This document shows positions 9,525-17,460 of a stretch of 64,000 nt of DNA, one piece after another; position 1 is the first letter of the stretch; every line of letters starts with the position of its first letter. Location: positions 28,158-92,157 of the forward strand of contig CAUDQR010000007.1 of NCBI GenBank assembly GCA_958451615.1. The letters are read 5' to 3'. The notes beneath the pieces were generated by a model that saw only the letters and a list, made by a program, of their open reading frames with translations, searched no databases and was not told the DNA's origin. The stretch comes from an uncultured Collinsella sp. (GTDB taxonomy: Bacteria > Actinomycetota > Coriobacteriia > Coriobacteriales > Coriobacteriaceae). The position numbers and the translations under genes were made by a program.

Positions 9525-10229
9525 CTATCGGGTTGCCTGGGCAAGTTGCGCCAGGCTGCAGCCCTGCTGATAGATAAAAGTGAAGTATTGGGTGCAGGCA
9601 CGGTAGGCATCAAACGTCGCAAGCGCCTGCTCGACATTTGCGTAGACCTTCCAGGCCCCAAAGACCTTGTAGTTCTCGCCGCGCTGGACGATAAACTCGT
9701 GCACGTCGTCGTAGGGATATCCAAGGAAGTAGCCTATTTCGTGCGGAAACTCGCAGGTGCAGTCTTTGCTGCAGCTAGCTTGATAGTCCAATGCGCATCG
9801 GGTTTTACCGCATGCGCATTCCGCGGCGTTATTGCTCGCGAGCGTGATGCGTGATGCCAAATGCACAAGGCATGTCGAAAGGTCTCCCGTGTCGTAGCCT
9901 TCCGAGGCGAGCGCTGTTTGGGCGCGAGGGTCTGCGAAATAGGTGGCGAGGCTTTTGGCTCGGTACGCGTACACGAGTGCTCCGCAGGGCCGCCAGACCA
10001 AAACGCTCAGATGGATGCCGAGCGGATCAAGCTCGTGATTGCACCGGGCGATAACGTTGAGCAGGCGTGCTCGGCGATCTGCGATTGGCGCGGTCGCGCC
10101 CGAACCATCCTGATGGGCGTAGACGCCGGGATAGGTAAAGAGCGATGCCGGTTTGATGCCCGCGAGCGTGGGAGAGCAGTTGCGCACGATTGCTGCCTGA
10201 AACGTTGGGATGTCTATGGTTCGAGTCAC
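9525..10229 (-). CDS. DUF3793 family protein
   Basis: 234 residues, start at 10229. The C-terminal half carries what I recall as the DUF3793 core, CEFPHEIGYFLGYPYDDVHEFIVQRG...GAWKVYANVEQALATFDAY. The N-terminal half is LLNVIARCNHELDPLGIHLSVLVWRPCGALVYAYR. A Cys-rich stretch in the middle (ECACGKTRCALDYQASCSKDCTCE) could bind metal; that is inference. The family is uncharacterised and is often seen with flavodoxin, as here. The pair shares one promoter at 10268-10295. Confidence 0.8.
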   Translation of the reverse strand: MTRTIDIPTFQAAIVRNCSPTLAGIKPASLFTYPGVYAHQDGSGATAPIADRRARLLNVIARCNHELDPLGIHLSVLVWRPCGALVYAYRAKSLATYFADPRAQTALASEGYDTGDLSTCLVHLASRITLASNNAAECACGKTRCALDYQASCSKDCTCEFPHEIGYFLGYPYDDVHEFIVQRGENYKVFGAWKVYANVEQALATFDAYRACTQYFTFIYQQGCSLAQLAQATR

Positions 10230-10252
10230 GGCGTTCCTTACGGATCTAAACT

Positions 10253-10295
10253 GTTAGCCTAGGAAAACTTATACACGAAAGTAAGCCTTGGTCAA
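10253..10295 (-). promoter_or_regulatory. Promoter of DUF3793-flavodoxin operon with a TAGGCTAAC element
   Basis: On the minus strand TTGACC (10290-10295), a 16-nt spacer and TATAAG (10268-10273). Just downstream, TAGGCTAAC (10253-10261) equals one half plus centre of the known DtxR/IdeR iron-box consensus TTAGGTTAGGCTAACCTAA; the other half is degenerate. The promoter is firm, the iron box is tentative. Confidence 0.5.
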
Positions 10296-10321
10296 CAAGA
10301 AAGTTTGAAGAGGGAAACTGA

Positions 10322-10374
10322 TTGACCGAACGGACATGATTTTGGGTTAAGATGGGGACACCCCATGGGGGTAT
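10322..10374 (+). promoter_or_regulatory. Promoter region with CsoR-like copper operator
   Basis: TTGACC at 10322-10327 and TTAAGA at 10347-10352 (19-nt spacer) are followed by ACACCCCATGGGGGTAT (10358-10374), with CCCCATGGGG a perfect palindrome. GC tracts of this type are the known operators of CsoR-family copper sensors. The downstream gene encodes a heavy-metal-binding domain, which fits. Confidence 0.5.
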
Positions 10375-10403
10375 CTAGATAGTGCTACTTGAAAGGGGAA
10401 TGC

Positions 10404-10787
10404 ATGAGTGACTTGCTCAACCCCGCGAATGCCATCGTGCTGGCCGTGATTGTCGTCGGCATGTTCTTTGGCCTGCGGCGTATTGTCGCTTCGACACACG
10501 GAAAGAGCTGCTGCAGCGATGGCGCGAGCGGCAAGAAGACTAAGAGAGTTGCGGTGGCCGATACCGATGAATCTCACTACCCCTACTGCGATGAGTTGCT
10601 TATCGGCGGCATGAGCTGCGATGGCTGCGCTCAGAATGTAGCCAATGCCCTCAATGCGCTGAATGGCGTGTGGGCCACGGTAACGTACGCGGACCACACA
10701 GCGCGCGTGCGCTCTAAGCGGCCGATCGATCGCAGTGTTCTTGAGGCGGCCGTGAGAGATGCGGGTTACTACGTCATGACGCTGTAG
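10404..10787 (+). CDS. Membrane-anchored heavy-metal-associated (HMA) domain protein
   Basis: 127 residues from ATG 10404 (GAAAGGGG upstream). Residues 6-25 form one membrane helix (AIVLAVIVVGMFFGLRRIV) followed by GKSCCSDG, a layout like FeoB-associated Cys-rich membrane proteins. The C-terminal 65 residues are an HMA domain with GMSCDGCAQNV, the two-Cys metal motif of copper chaperones and CopA. A role in copper or iron handling at the membrane is inferred. The upstream CsoR-like palindrome supports copper control. No partner ATPase is encoded next to it. Confidence 0.75.
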   Translation: MSDLLNPANAIVLAVIVVGMFFGLRRIVASTHGKSCCSDGASGKKTKRVAVADTDESHYPYCDELLIGGMSCDGCAQNVANALNALNGVWATVTYADHTARVRSKRPIDRSVLEAAVRDAGYYVMTL

Positions 10788-10813
10788 GCCTTGCCTTGGA
10801 TGCGCATCCTTGT

Positions 10814-11239
10814 CTAGGCTCGTCCGCGCAGTTCGATGTCATGGATGTCGTCGAAGTCGATGGTGATGTCTCGGAGCTTGAGGAGCTTGAAGGCGGGGAG
10901 CGCTTCGACGAGGATACCGGTGCGGGAGCGATAGCCGTACGTATCGTAATAGGTGACGCGGACCAGGTCGCCACGTTTGAGGCCCTCGAACTTATGCGAA
11001 AGCTCGAGGGCTTTTTCTTCCGTGAGTTCGCATTTTGGCTCGGCGGTGATCTCTTGTTTGCGCACGAGCTCGTAGTATCCCGTGAGGGCGGCAAAGGGCA
11101 TAAACTGCGCGGCACGGCCGGCGCGGACGGCGCCGTTGGCGGTGAGCTTGGGGTCGGCGGAGCGACGTCTTCCCTCGGGGTCCGCTAGGCGTTCAAAGGG
11201 TGTCGGTGGCCGCATCGGCTGTTGCCGGGACTTAGGCAC
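10814..11239 (-). CDS. YolD-like protein
   Basis: 141 residues. The RAAQFMPFAALTGYYE segment (about residues 43-58) and the C-terminal beta-rich part with KGDLVRVTYYDTYGYRSRTG and ITIDFDDIHDIEL match YolD-like proteins. These are small partners usually encoded with Y-family polymerases of the UvrX/DinB type in Firmicutes and their mobile elements. Its start overlaps the end of the polymerase gene by 8 nt, implying translational coupling. The biochemical role is unknown; modulation of the polymerase is the common guess. Confidence 0.8.
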   Translation of the reverse strand: MPKSRQQPMRPPTPFERLADPEGRRRSADPKLTANGAVRAGRAAQFMPFAALTGYYELVRKQEITAEPKCELTEEKALELSHKFEGLKRGDLVRVTYYDTYGYRSRTGILVEALPAFKLLKLRDITIDFDDIHDIELRGRA

Positions 11240-12737
11240 GATGTCCTCCTACCTGATCGTTGCGTTCGCGCGCGGTGGCGCCGGCGGTAAAGCTTAATCC
11301 CTTGACGAGCGCGTTTTTGCCGTACTTGCCCTTTACGGCCAGGACGGCGCGCGCCAGGTCGCGCTCGCGCTCATCGGCCTCGATATCGCCGAACAGATCG
11401 ATGGTGACAAATTCCTCAGGCATGAGGTTGCCAAAGCCCAGGTTGATACGCTTGACCGGTCGTTTGGGATCGACAGTCTGCGCCCAGAGCTCATCGAAAT
11501 AGCTCATGATCTTCTTAAACGAATTGGTGCGCTCGGGCAGCTTTCGCGAAGCGTTTGAGTGCGCGAAGAGCGCGGCATAGCCACCGCGCGGTTTGCCGCC
11601 ATGTTCTCCCACGAAGATGCCATCGATTGCCTGTGCCTCTCGCACCAGGCGGCGCCGTTCGTCATCGCGCTGGACGGGCTTGGGCGCACGGGGTGCGAGC
11701 TCGGGGCCGGCGGTTGCGGTTGGCTCGATACTCGACGTGCTCGAGCGCAGGTGCCCGCATCCGTCAACGTATTGCGCCGTGCCGCTGGCGTCGAGGCGGC
11801 GTATGTCGGCTCGCTCGCTCGCATAACCCACGAAGAGCGAGATGCTGTCGCACACCACGTGCTTATCGACTAAGTCCAACACGGCACTGTCGACCATCTC
11901 GCGCAAGACGGTATAGGCCTGTTCGTAGGCATAACCCTTCGAGAGCACCTGTCCTGTGGTGGTCGAAGTTGCTTGCGGGCGATAGGCTTGGATATCGGCG
12001 ATGGTTGTCGGCTCGCGCCCGAAGGCATGGTCGATGAGATATTCGGCATTGACGCCGAGCTCGTCGTAAAGCAGGTTTTCGTCGAGCGCCGCGACGCCCA
12101 TCAGATCGTAGACGCCGTATTTCTCGAGGCGGGCTGCCACGCCGGGACCGATGCCCCAGATATCGGTGATGGGACGATGGGGCCAGATCTCCTTGCGAAA
12201 GGTCTCGTCGTCGAGTATGCCGATGCGGCTGGGTGCGTGCTTGGCGGTAATGTCGAGCGCTACCTTGGCCTGGAATAGGTTGGGGCCGATGCCAACCGTT
12301 GCCGTGATGCCGGTGCGCCCCAGGACCTCGTCACGCAGCATACAGGCGAAGCCTTCAGCGTCGGTATGGTAGAGGTCCAGATAGGGCGTCACGTCGATAA
12401 AGCATTCATCGATGGAGTAGACGTGCACGTCCTGGGGGCTGACGTATTCCAGATAGATACCGTAGATTTTCGCCGACACCTCCATGTAATGCTGCATGCG
12501 CGGTACGGCCGTGATGTAGTCGATGCCATCGGGAATTTCGAACAGACGGCAGCGATTGTGTATCCCGAGGTCTTTCATGGCCTGTGTGATGGCGAGGCAG
12601 ATGGTCGTGCGCCCGCGCGATTCGTCGGCAACGACCAGGTTGGTGGTGAGCGGATCGAGCCCACGGTCGACGCACTCGACGCTGGCATAAAACGTCTTGA
12701 GGTCGATGCAGATATAGGTGTGCTGCTCGTGCGCCAT
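11232..12737 (-). CDS. Y-family DNA polymerase (UvrX/DinB-like)
   Basis: 501 residues from ATG 12737 (GAAAGGA upstream). The N-terminus ICIDLKTFYASVECVDRGLDP holds the first catalytic Asp and the steric-gate region. VYSIDECFIDVTPYL carries the second acidic pair. TVGIGPNLFQAKVALDITAKHAP and the helix-hairpin-helix DIWGIGPGVAARLEKYGV complete the palm and thumb. The C-terminal little-finger region is long, with a low-similarity insert near 330-400. It performs error-prone lesion bypass. Two LexA-type boxes just upstream indicate SOS induction, and the YolD partner follows. Confidence 0.92.
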   Translation of the reverse strand: MAHEQHTYICIDLKTFYASVECVDRGLDPLTTNLVVADESRGRTTICLAITQAMKDLGIHNRCRLFEIPDGIDYITAVPRMQHYMEVSAKIYGIYLEYVSPQDVHVYSIDECFIDVTPYLDLYHTDAEGFACMLRDEVLGRTGITATVGIGPNLFQAKVALDITAKHAPSRIGILDDETFRKEIWPHRPITDIWGIGPGVAARLEKYGVYDLMGVAALDENLLYDELGVNAEYLIDHAFGREPTTIADIQAYRPQATSTTTGQVLSKGYAYEQAYTVLREMVDSAVLDLVDKHVVCDSISLFVGYASERADIRRLDASGTAQYVDGCGHLRSSTSSIEPTATAGPELAPRAPKPVQRDDERRRLVREAQAIDGIFVGEHGGKPRGGYAALFAHSNASRKLPERTNSFKKIMSYFDELWAQTVDPKRPVKRINLGFGNLMPEEFVTIDLFGDIEADERERDLARAVLAVKGKYGKNALVKGLSFTAGATARERNDQVGGHRA

Positions 12738-12751
12738 CCGTGTCCTTTCAT

Positions 12752-12782
12752 CAAACACATGTTCTTATCGAATACCTGTTCG
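12752..12782 (-). promoter_or_regulatory. Tandem LexA (SOS) boxes before the Y-family polymerase
   Basis: Minus-strand CGAACAGGTATTCG (12769-12782) and AGAACATGTGTTTG (12752-12765) both approximate CGAACNNNNGTTCG, the LexA consensus of Gram-positive bacteria, with one and two mismatches. They are spaced three nt apart and end 15 nt before the start codon. Confidence 0.7.
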
Positions 12783-12812
12783 ATAATACCCGCTCGTTCG
12801 GACATCGTCAAA

Positions 12813-12847
12813 ACCTGTCAAAAAGGGACTGGTTTGTTTTGGTAGGT
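12813..12847. repeat. Short hairpin repeat (ACCTGYCAAAA...TTTTGGTAGGT family)
   Basis: ACCTGTCAAAA and TTTTGGTAGGT form imperfect arms around GGGACTGGTTTG. The same sequence with few changes occurs at 50854-50889, and a larger inverted version at 13511-13570. Confidence 0.65.
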
Positions 12848-12923
12848 ATGGTCGTGCGGTTGGATTGGGTTTTAACGCAGCTCTAAAGAGTGCGAAACAG
12901 CTCGGAAAACCTCGCTTCGTAGC

Positions 12924-13499
12924 ATGGGCCTAACGATTGATACCGCCTATACGCACGGAAAGGTTGTGGAAAAGATGGTCAATTATGGGTTTGGTATGCC
13001 GACGCGCCTTGTTGCGGATGGAGACGTGGCTCGCTGGTGCGGACGATTGGTCGCTCACTACGGAGGCACCAAGGCGCTGGTTGTGCTGGGCGGTGACAAG
13101 CATACGCGCGATGAGCTTGTCTCGGCGGCACTCGGCTCGCTTGATCGAGCTCTGCTCGAGCGCGTGCTTTTCCGCTGCGGCTCGGTTGAGGGCGACGGGG
13201 GAGACGAGCTGATCGACGAAGCCGTGGCCCTGGCGACCGACGAAGGCGTGGACTTTGTCTTGGCGATTGGCGATGCCGATACTGCCGGCTTTGCACGCGA
13301 ACTCGCCCGTCGCATGGCGGCGCTCGATGCCGGCGAAGACGGCTTTGTGCCTTATGGATGCATTGTCTCGGAGGGCAAGGTGCCCGCTGCGGTGGGCGCC
13401 GGCGAGGCTCCCGTTTTTGCCATCATCGCGCCCGAGCTGCTAGAGGGAATCGGGTCTCCCTTGCGCGAGCTGCTCGGCAGCGTGTGCGCCGCGGCATAA
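12924..13499 (+). CDS. N-terminal fragment-like iron-alcohol-dehydrogenase homologue
   Basis: 191 residues. VNYGFGMPTRLV and HYGGTKALVVLGGD resemble the start of iron-containing butanol/glycerol dehydrogenases (NYxFGxPT, GGKKALVVYGG). Full members have about 390 residues and the metal-binding His cluster, all missing here, and VDFVLAIGDADTAGFARELARRM replaces the usual nucleotide-loop and metal region. It is either a remnant or a repurposed NAD-binding half. The ATG at 12924 lacks a clear ribosome binding site; ATG 12975 (MVNYGFG) is an alternative. Hairpin repeats flank the gene on both sides. Confidence 0.5.
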   Translation: MGLTIDTAYTHGKVVEKMVNYGFGMPTRLVADGDVARWCGRLVAHYGGTKALVVLGGDKHTRDELVSAALGSLDRALLERVLFRCGSVEGDGGDELIDEAVALATDEGVDFVLAIGDADTAGFARELARRMAALDAGEDGFVPYGCIVSEGKVPAAVGAGEAPVFAIIAPELLEGIGSPLRELLGSVCAAA

Positions 13500-13510
13500 T
13501 GCCTGCCAGG

Positions 13511-13570
13511 AAGGGGTAGGTTTATTTTGGTAGGTAAAGCGTTTGACCTGCCAAAATAAACCTGTCCCTT
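13511..13570. repeat. Inverted repeat hairpin (GGACAGGTTTATTTTGGCAGGT family)
   Basis: Arms 13511-13535 and 13546-13570 pair at 22 of 25 positions around a 10-nt loop. The arm sequence is related to the short hairpins at 12813-12847 and 50854-50889. Confidence 0.7.
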
Positions 13571-13698
13571 TTTGGTCGGTTGCCGTTTGGGGGCCGATTG
13601 GCAACGCTCGCTGATTGTAGTCTTGACCTGCGCTAGAATAGTGGCATCTGAATGTCCGGGCGCATGGAGGCGTGCGTCCGTATGCTGAGGAGGACTTT

Positions 13699-15393
13699 AT
13701 GGCAACTGTTGCCGCACCTATCGACGCTACGTCGACTGACGCTTGGAAGGCGCTCGAGGCTCATCAGGAGAAGCTCGAGGCCGAGGGTATTGACCTCAAG
13801 GCCTGGTTCGCCGCCGATCCCGAGCGTGTGAACAAGCTGAGCTTTGACGCCGGTGACCTGCACTTCGACCTGTCCAAGAACCTGGTGACCGACGAGACTG
13901 TCAAGCTCCTGTGCGACCTTGCCCGCGAGGTGAAACTCGAGGTGCGCCGTGACGCCATGTTCTCCGGCGAGCACATCAACACCACCGAGGACCGCGCCGT
14001 CCTGCACACCGCGCTGCGCCGTCCGGCAAGCGAGAAAGGCCAGCTTATCGTCGACGGTCAGGATGTCGTCGCCGACGTGCATGAGGTCCTCGATCGCATG
14101 TATGCCTTCGCCGAGCGCGTGCGCTCCGGTGAGTGGAAGGGCGTTACCGGCAAGAAGATCGAGCACCTGGTGTCCATCGGCATCGGCGGCTCCGATCTGG
14201 GCCCGGTCATGGCTTACGAGGCCCTGCGTCCCTATGCCGACGCCGGTATCGACTGCCGCTACATCTCAAACATCGACCCCAACGATCAGGCAGAGAAGCT
14301 CAAAGGCCTCGATCCCGAGACCACGCTCGTGATTATCGTCTCCAAGACCTTCACAACGCTCGAGACCCTCACCAACGCCCGCGAGGTCAAGACCTGGATG
14401 CTCGAGCAGCTCAAGGCTCAGGGTGCCATCGACGGCTCCGATGAGCAGAACGCCGAGGCCGTGGCAAAGCACTTCGTCGCCGTTTCCACCGCACTTGAGA
14501 AGGTTGAGGCCTTCGGCATCGACCCCGCTAACGCTTTTGGTTTCTGGAACTGGGTCGGCGGCCGCTACTCCGTTGACTCCGCCGTGGGCCTGTCGCTGAT
14601 CATCGTGCTCGGCCCCGAGCGCTTCCAGCAGTTCCTCGAGGGCTTCCACGCCATCGACGAGTACTTCTGCAACACGCCGCTTGAGAACAACGCCGTTGCG
14701 CTGATGGGTCTGCTCAACGTCTGGTACGTCAACTTCTTCGGTTCCAAGAGCCACGCCGTGCTTCCGTACTGCCAGTACCTGCACCGTTTCCCGGCCTACC
14801 TGCAGCAGCTCACCATGGAGTCCAACGGCAAGCATGTCCGCTGGGACGGCAGCGCCGTGACCTCCGACACCGGTGAGATCTTCTGGGGCGAGCCCGGCAC
14901 CAACGGCCAGCACGCCTTCTATCAGCTGCTGCACCAGGGCACCGTGGTGGTCCCGGCCGATTTCATCGCCTTCGCCAATACCGCCAACCCTGCGACCGAC
15001 AGCGGTCAGGACGTGCACGAGCTGTTCCTGGGCAACTTCCTGGCCCAGACCAAGGCGCTCGCCTTTGGCAAGACAGCCGACGAGGTTCGTGCCGAGGGCA
15101 CGCCCGAGCAGATCGTCCCGGCCCGTTGCTTTGAGGGTAACCGCCCGACGACCTCGATCTTCGGCGACACGCTGACCCCGTTCGCACTCGGCGAGCTCAT
15201 CGCCCTGTACGAGCACATCACGTTTGTCGAGGGCACGGTCTGGGGCATCGACTCCTACGACCAGTGGGGCGTCGAGCTGGGCAAGCAGCTTGCCAAGCAG
15301 ATTACCCCGGCCTTCCACGACAACGCCGCCAAGGCCGAGCAGGACGCTTCGACCCAGGCGCTCATCGAGTTCTACCGCGCTCACCGCAAGTAG
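13699..15393 (+). CDS. pgi: Glucose-6-phosphate isomerase
   Basis: 564 residues from ATG 13699 (TGAGGAGG upstream). Sugar-isomerase motifs are present: [52 protein letters not shown], the catalytic Glu/His region [28 protein letters not shown] and the C-terminal Lys loop [13 protein letters not shown]. The enzyme interconverts glucose 6-phosphate and fructose 6-phosphate in glycolysis. The longer family form matches the length. A terminator follows at 15425-15458, so the gene is monocistronic. Confidence 0.96.
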   Translation: MATVAAPIDATSTDAWKALEAHQEKLEAEGIDLKAWFAADPERVNKLSFDAGDLHFDLSKNLVTDETVKLLCDLAREVKLEVRRDAMFSGEHINTTEDRAVLHTALRRPASEKGQLIVDGQDVVADVHEVLDRMYAFAERVRSGEWKGVTGKKIEHLVSIGIGGSDLGPVMAYEALRPYADAGIDCRYISNIDPNDQAEKLKGLDPETTLVIIVSKTFTTLETLTNAREVKTWMLEQLKAQGAIDGSDEQNAEAVAKHFVAVSTALEKVEAFGIDPANAFGFWNWVGGRYSVDSAVGLSLIIVLGPERFQQFLEGFHAIDEYFCNTPLENNAVALMGLLNVWYVNFFGSKSHAVLPYCQYLHRFPAYLQQLTMESNGKHVRWDGSAVTSDTGEIFWGEPGTNGQHAFYQLLHQGTVVVPADFIAFANTANPATDSGQDVHELFLGNFLAQTKALAFGKTADEVRAEGTPEQIVPARCFEGNRPTTSIFGDTLTPFALGELIALYEHITFVEGTVWGIDSYDQWGVELGKQLAKQITPAFHDNAAKAEQDASTQALIEFYRAHRK

Positions 15394-15424
15394 GATTCGC
15401 TGCGAAAACTAACGCATAGCCGAC

Positions 15425-15458
15425 AAGGGCCCGTATCCGTTGGGATGCGGGCCCTTTG
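15425..15458 (+). terminator. Rho-independent terminator of pgi
   Basis: AAGGGCCCGTATCC-GTTG-GGATGCGGGCCCTTTGCT; stem of about 13 pairs followed by a short T tract. Confidence 0.7.
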
Positions 15459-15630
15459 CTATTTGGATAGGATGGAATGTATCGGGAGGCGCCTCGACGG
15501 GCATCGCAATCGTCGAAGGCGCGCCGGCCATGTTTGGGACAATATGACATTTTTCCCGTTGCAAACAGCGCCGCCGTGGGTGTTCTGTATGATGGCTCAG
15601 ACAAGGTTGCTCAATGACAGGGAGGCGCAT

Positions 15631-16473
15631 ATGGCAATTAAGGCCATCGCAATGGATATCGACGGTACGCTCACCAACGACCAGAAGGTGATCAGCCCGC
15701 GTACGCGCGAGAAGCTGCTCGCGGCGCAGGAATCGGGTATTAAGCTCATCTTGGCTTCGGGTCGTCCCGCCTGGGGTCTTTACGCCTTGGCGCAGGAGCT
15801 CGACCTTCAAAACCATGACGGTCTGCTAGTTGCCTTTAATGGCGCGCATGTGGTTGACGCTCAGACCGATGAGGTCCTTTTTGACCAAGCCATGCCGGCT
15901 GACGAGCTGCACCGTCTGATTGATCATCTGCGCAATTTCGACGTGATCCCCATCATCTCGCTTGGTCGCGATCTGCATGTCGAGGATTCGTACCGCTGCA
16001 TGATTACGCTGCCGGATGGCTCGCAGAAAAACATCGTCAAATACGAGCGCGATGCCTGCGATCTCAAGATCCGTGAAGTCGAGAGTCTTCACGAGGTGGC
16101 AGACGCCTATCCGGTAGACAAGTTGCTCACCGCGGGCGACCCCGCGTACCTGCAGGCGCATTACGAGGAGATGTATGCGCCCTTTAAGCAGACGCTTTCG
16201 GGCATGTTTACGGCCGACTGGTACTTTGAGTACACGGCGCCCGGTATCGACAAGGCCCGTGCGCTCGAGGGTGCCCTGTCCAAGCTGGGCATCGATGCCA
16301 GTGAGGTCGTATCGTTTGGCGACGGCCAGAACGACAAGTCCATGATTGAGTGGGCGGGTACCGGTGTTGCCATGGGTAACGCCGTCGACGAGGTCAAGGC
16401 TGTGGCCCAGATGGTGACTGCCGGCAACAACGAAGACGGTATCGCGGTGGCACTCGATAAGCTACTGGGCTAG
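15631..16473 (+). CDS. Cof-type HAD-IIB phosphatase
   Basis: 280 residues from ATG 15631 (AGGGAGG upstream). Motif I AIAMDIDGTLTN (nucleophile Asp near residue 9), motif II ILASGRP, and motif IV SFGDGQNDKSMIEWAGTGVAMGNA define the Cof subfamily with a large C2 cap in between. These enzymes dephosphorylate sugar phosphates, pyridoxal phosphate or flavin precursors; specificity cannot be read. A terminator separates it from the next HAD gene, though read-through is plausible. Confidence 0.9.
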   Translation: MAIKAIAMDIDGTLTNDQKVISPRTREKLLAAQESGIKLILASGRPAWGLYALAQELDLQNHDGLLVAFNGAHVVDAQTDEVLFDQAMPADELHRLIDHLRNFDVIPIISLGRDLHVEDSYRCMITLPDGSQKNIVKYERDACDLKIREVESLHEVADAYPVDKLLTAGDPAYLQAHYEEMYAPFKQTLSGMFTADWYFEYTAPGIDKARALEGALSKLGIDASEVVSFGDGQNDKSMIEWAGTGVAMGNAVDEVKAVAQMVTAGNNEDGIAVALDKLLG

Positions 16474-16495
16474 AATCGCCGATAATGCATGGTTC

Positions 16496-16522
16496 GGGCG
16501 CCTGCTTACAGGCGCCCTTTTG
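16496..16522 (+). terminator. Rho-independent terminator
   Basis: GGGCGCCTG-CTTA-CAGGCGCCCTTTTG between the two HAD genes. Confidence 0.65.
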
Positions 16523-16536
16523 TTAGGGAGGGTGCC

Positions 16537-17196
16537 GTGTCCGCATTTCCGTTCGACGCCGTTATCTTTGACATGGACGGCGTCATTGTCGATACCGAGT
16601 ATTACTACCTGGGCGAGACTGCCGCGTTTGCCAAGGAGCTTGGGCTTAACTTGACCCAAAAGGAGCTGAACGGGCAGGTCGGTACCTCGCATCAGTTCTT
16701 TCTCCACATGCTGGTCGATTGGTTTGAGCGTGCCGGTAAGGGGCATTTTACTGACGAGGAAGCGTTGGCCCGTTGGGATGAGTGGGCGCATAAACGTCCG
16801 CGCGACTATCAGGCTTTGATTAACCCAGGCGCCGTGGATACGATTCGAGAGCTGCCGCGCCGCGGCGTTCGCGTGGCGCTTGCCAGCTCGTCTCCCATGG
16901 TTAGCATCGAGGAAGTGCTCAACGCATGCGGGCTGTCGGATGCCTTTGAGTACGTGGTGAGCGGCGAGCAGTTTAAGGAGAGCAAGCCCGAGCCCGACAT
17001 CTACCTGCATGCGCTGGACCTGCTGGGGCTGCCCGCGAATCGCTGCTGCTGCGTTGAGGATTCGGTGCCTGGCATCACTGCCGGCAAGCGAGCCGGCCTG
17101 ACAGTCATTGCCAAGCGCGAGGAGCGCTTTGGCTTTAGCCAGGATGCCGCGGACAAGATTATCGACCAGCTGCCCGAGCTGCTTGAGCTTTCTTAG
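16537..17196 (+). CDS. HAD-IA phosphatase (beta-phosphoglucomutase/phosphatase-like)
   Basis: 219 residues from GTG 16537 with AGGGAGGG upstream. Motif I VIFDMDGVIVDTE, motif II VALASSSP, motif III SKPEPDIYLHAL and motif IV CCCVEDSVPGITAGKRAGL are complete, and a four-helix cap lies between I and II. The DMDGVI(V/L)DTE variant is shared by beta-phosphoglucomutases and small-sugar phosphatases. The substrate is not determined. It directly follows another HAD gene, possibly in one transcription unit. Confidence 0.88.
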   Translation: MSAFPFDAVIFDMDGVIVDTEYYYLGETAAFAKELGLNLTQKELNGQVGTSHQFFLHMLVDWFERAGKGHFTDEEALARWDEWAHKRPRDYQALINPGAVDTIRELPRRGVRVALASSSPMVSIEEVLNACGLSDAFEYVVSGEQFKESKPEPDIYLHALDLLGLPANRCCCVEDSVPGITAGKRAGLTVIAKREERFGFSQDAADKIIDQLPELLELS

Positions 17197-17230
17197 GGGG
17201 TCTGTTGGAGGCTCTTTAGGGGTTCGTGGA

Positions 17231-17450
17231 CAAAAAATGCCAAATATGAGTACTGTCACTAATTTAGTAACAGGGAAATTATGCTTTTAAGGCCCTGGTT
17301 GAGCGCCTGGGGGCGATTATAACCTGTTAAATATGGCTTTAGCCATGCTAAAACGCCTTGATAATGAACAGCTGTACATTATCAAGGCGTTCTTTTGTCG
17401 CAAAATAATGCTACCAGCATTGCAACAGTACTCATATTTGGTGTTTTTTG
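17231..17450. mobile_element. Possible MITE-like element with 26-bp terminal inverted repeats
   Basis: CAAAAAATGCCAAATATGAGTACTGT (17231-17256; given here as its two halves CAAAAAATGCCAA and ATATGAGTACTGT) matches the reverse complement of 17425-17450 at 24 of 26 positions. The 168-nt interior has no convincing gene. It contains a perfect 15-bp hairpin (17352-17366 with 17377-17391) followed by CTTTTG, which could act as the terminator of the upstream HAD gene. Confidence 0.5.
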
Positions 17451-17460
17451 CCCACCGGGG

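Noticed and set aside
14266..15384. 372-codon minus-strand frame opposite pgi
   Set aside because: Antisense shadow of a conserved gene; no ribosome binding site and no recognisable domain.
17352..17391. Stand-alone small RNA at the perfect hairpin
   Set aside because: The hairpin with CTTTTG is more simply a terminator of the upstream gene; no dedicated promoter was found.
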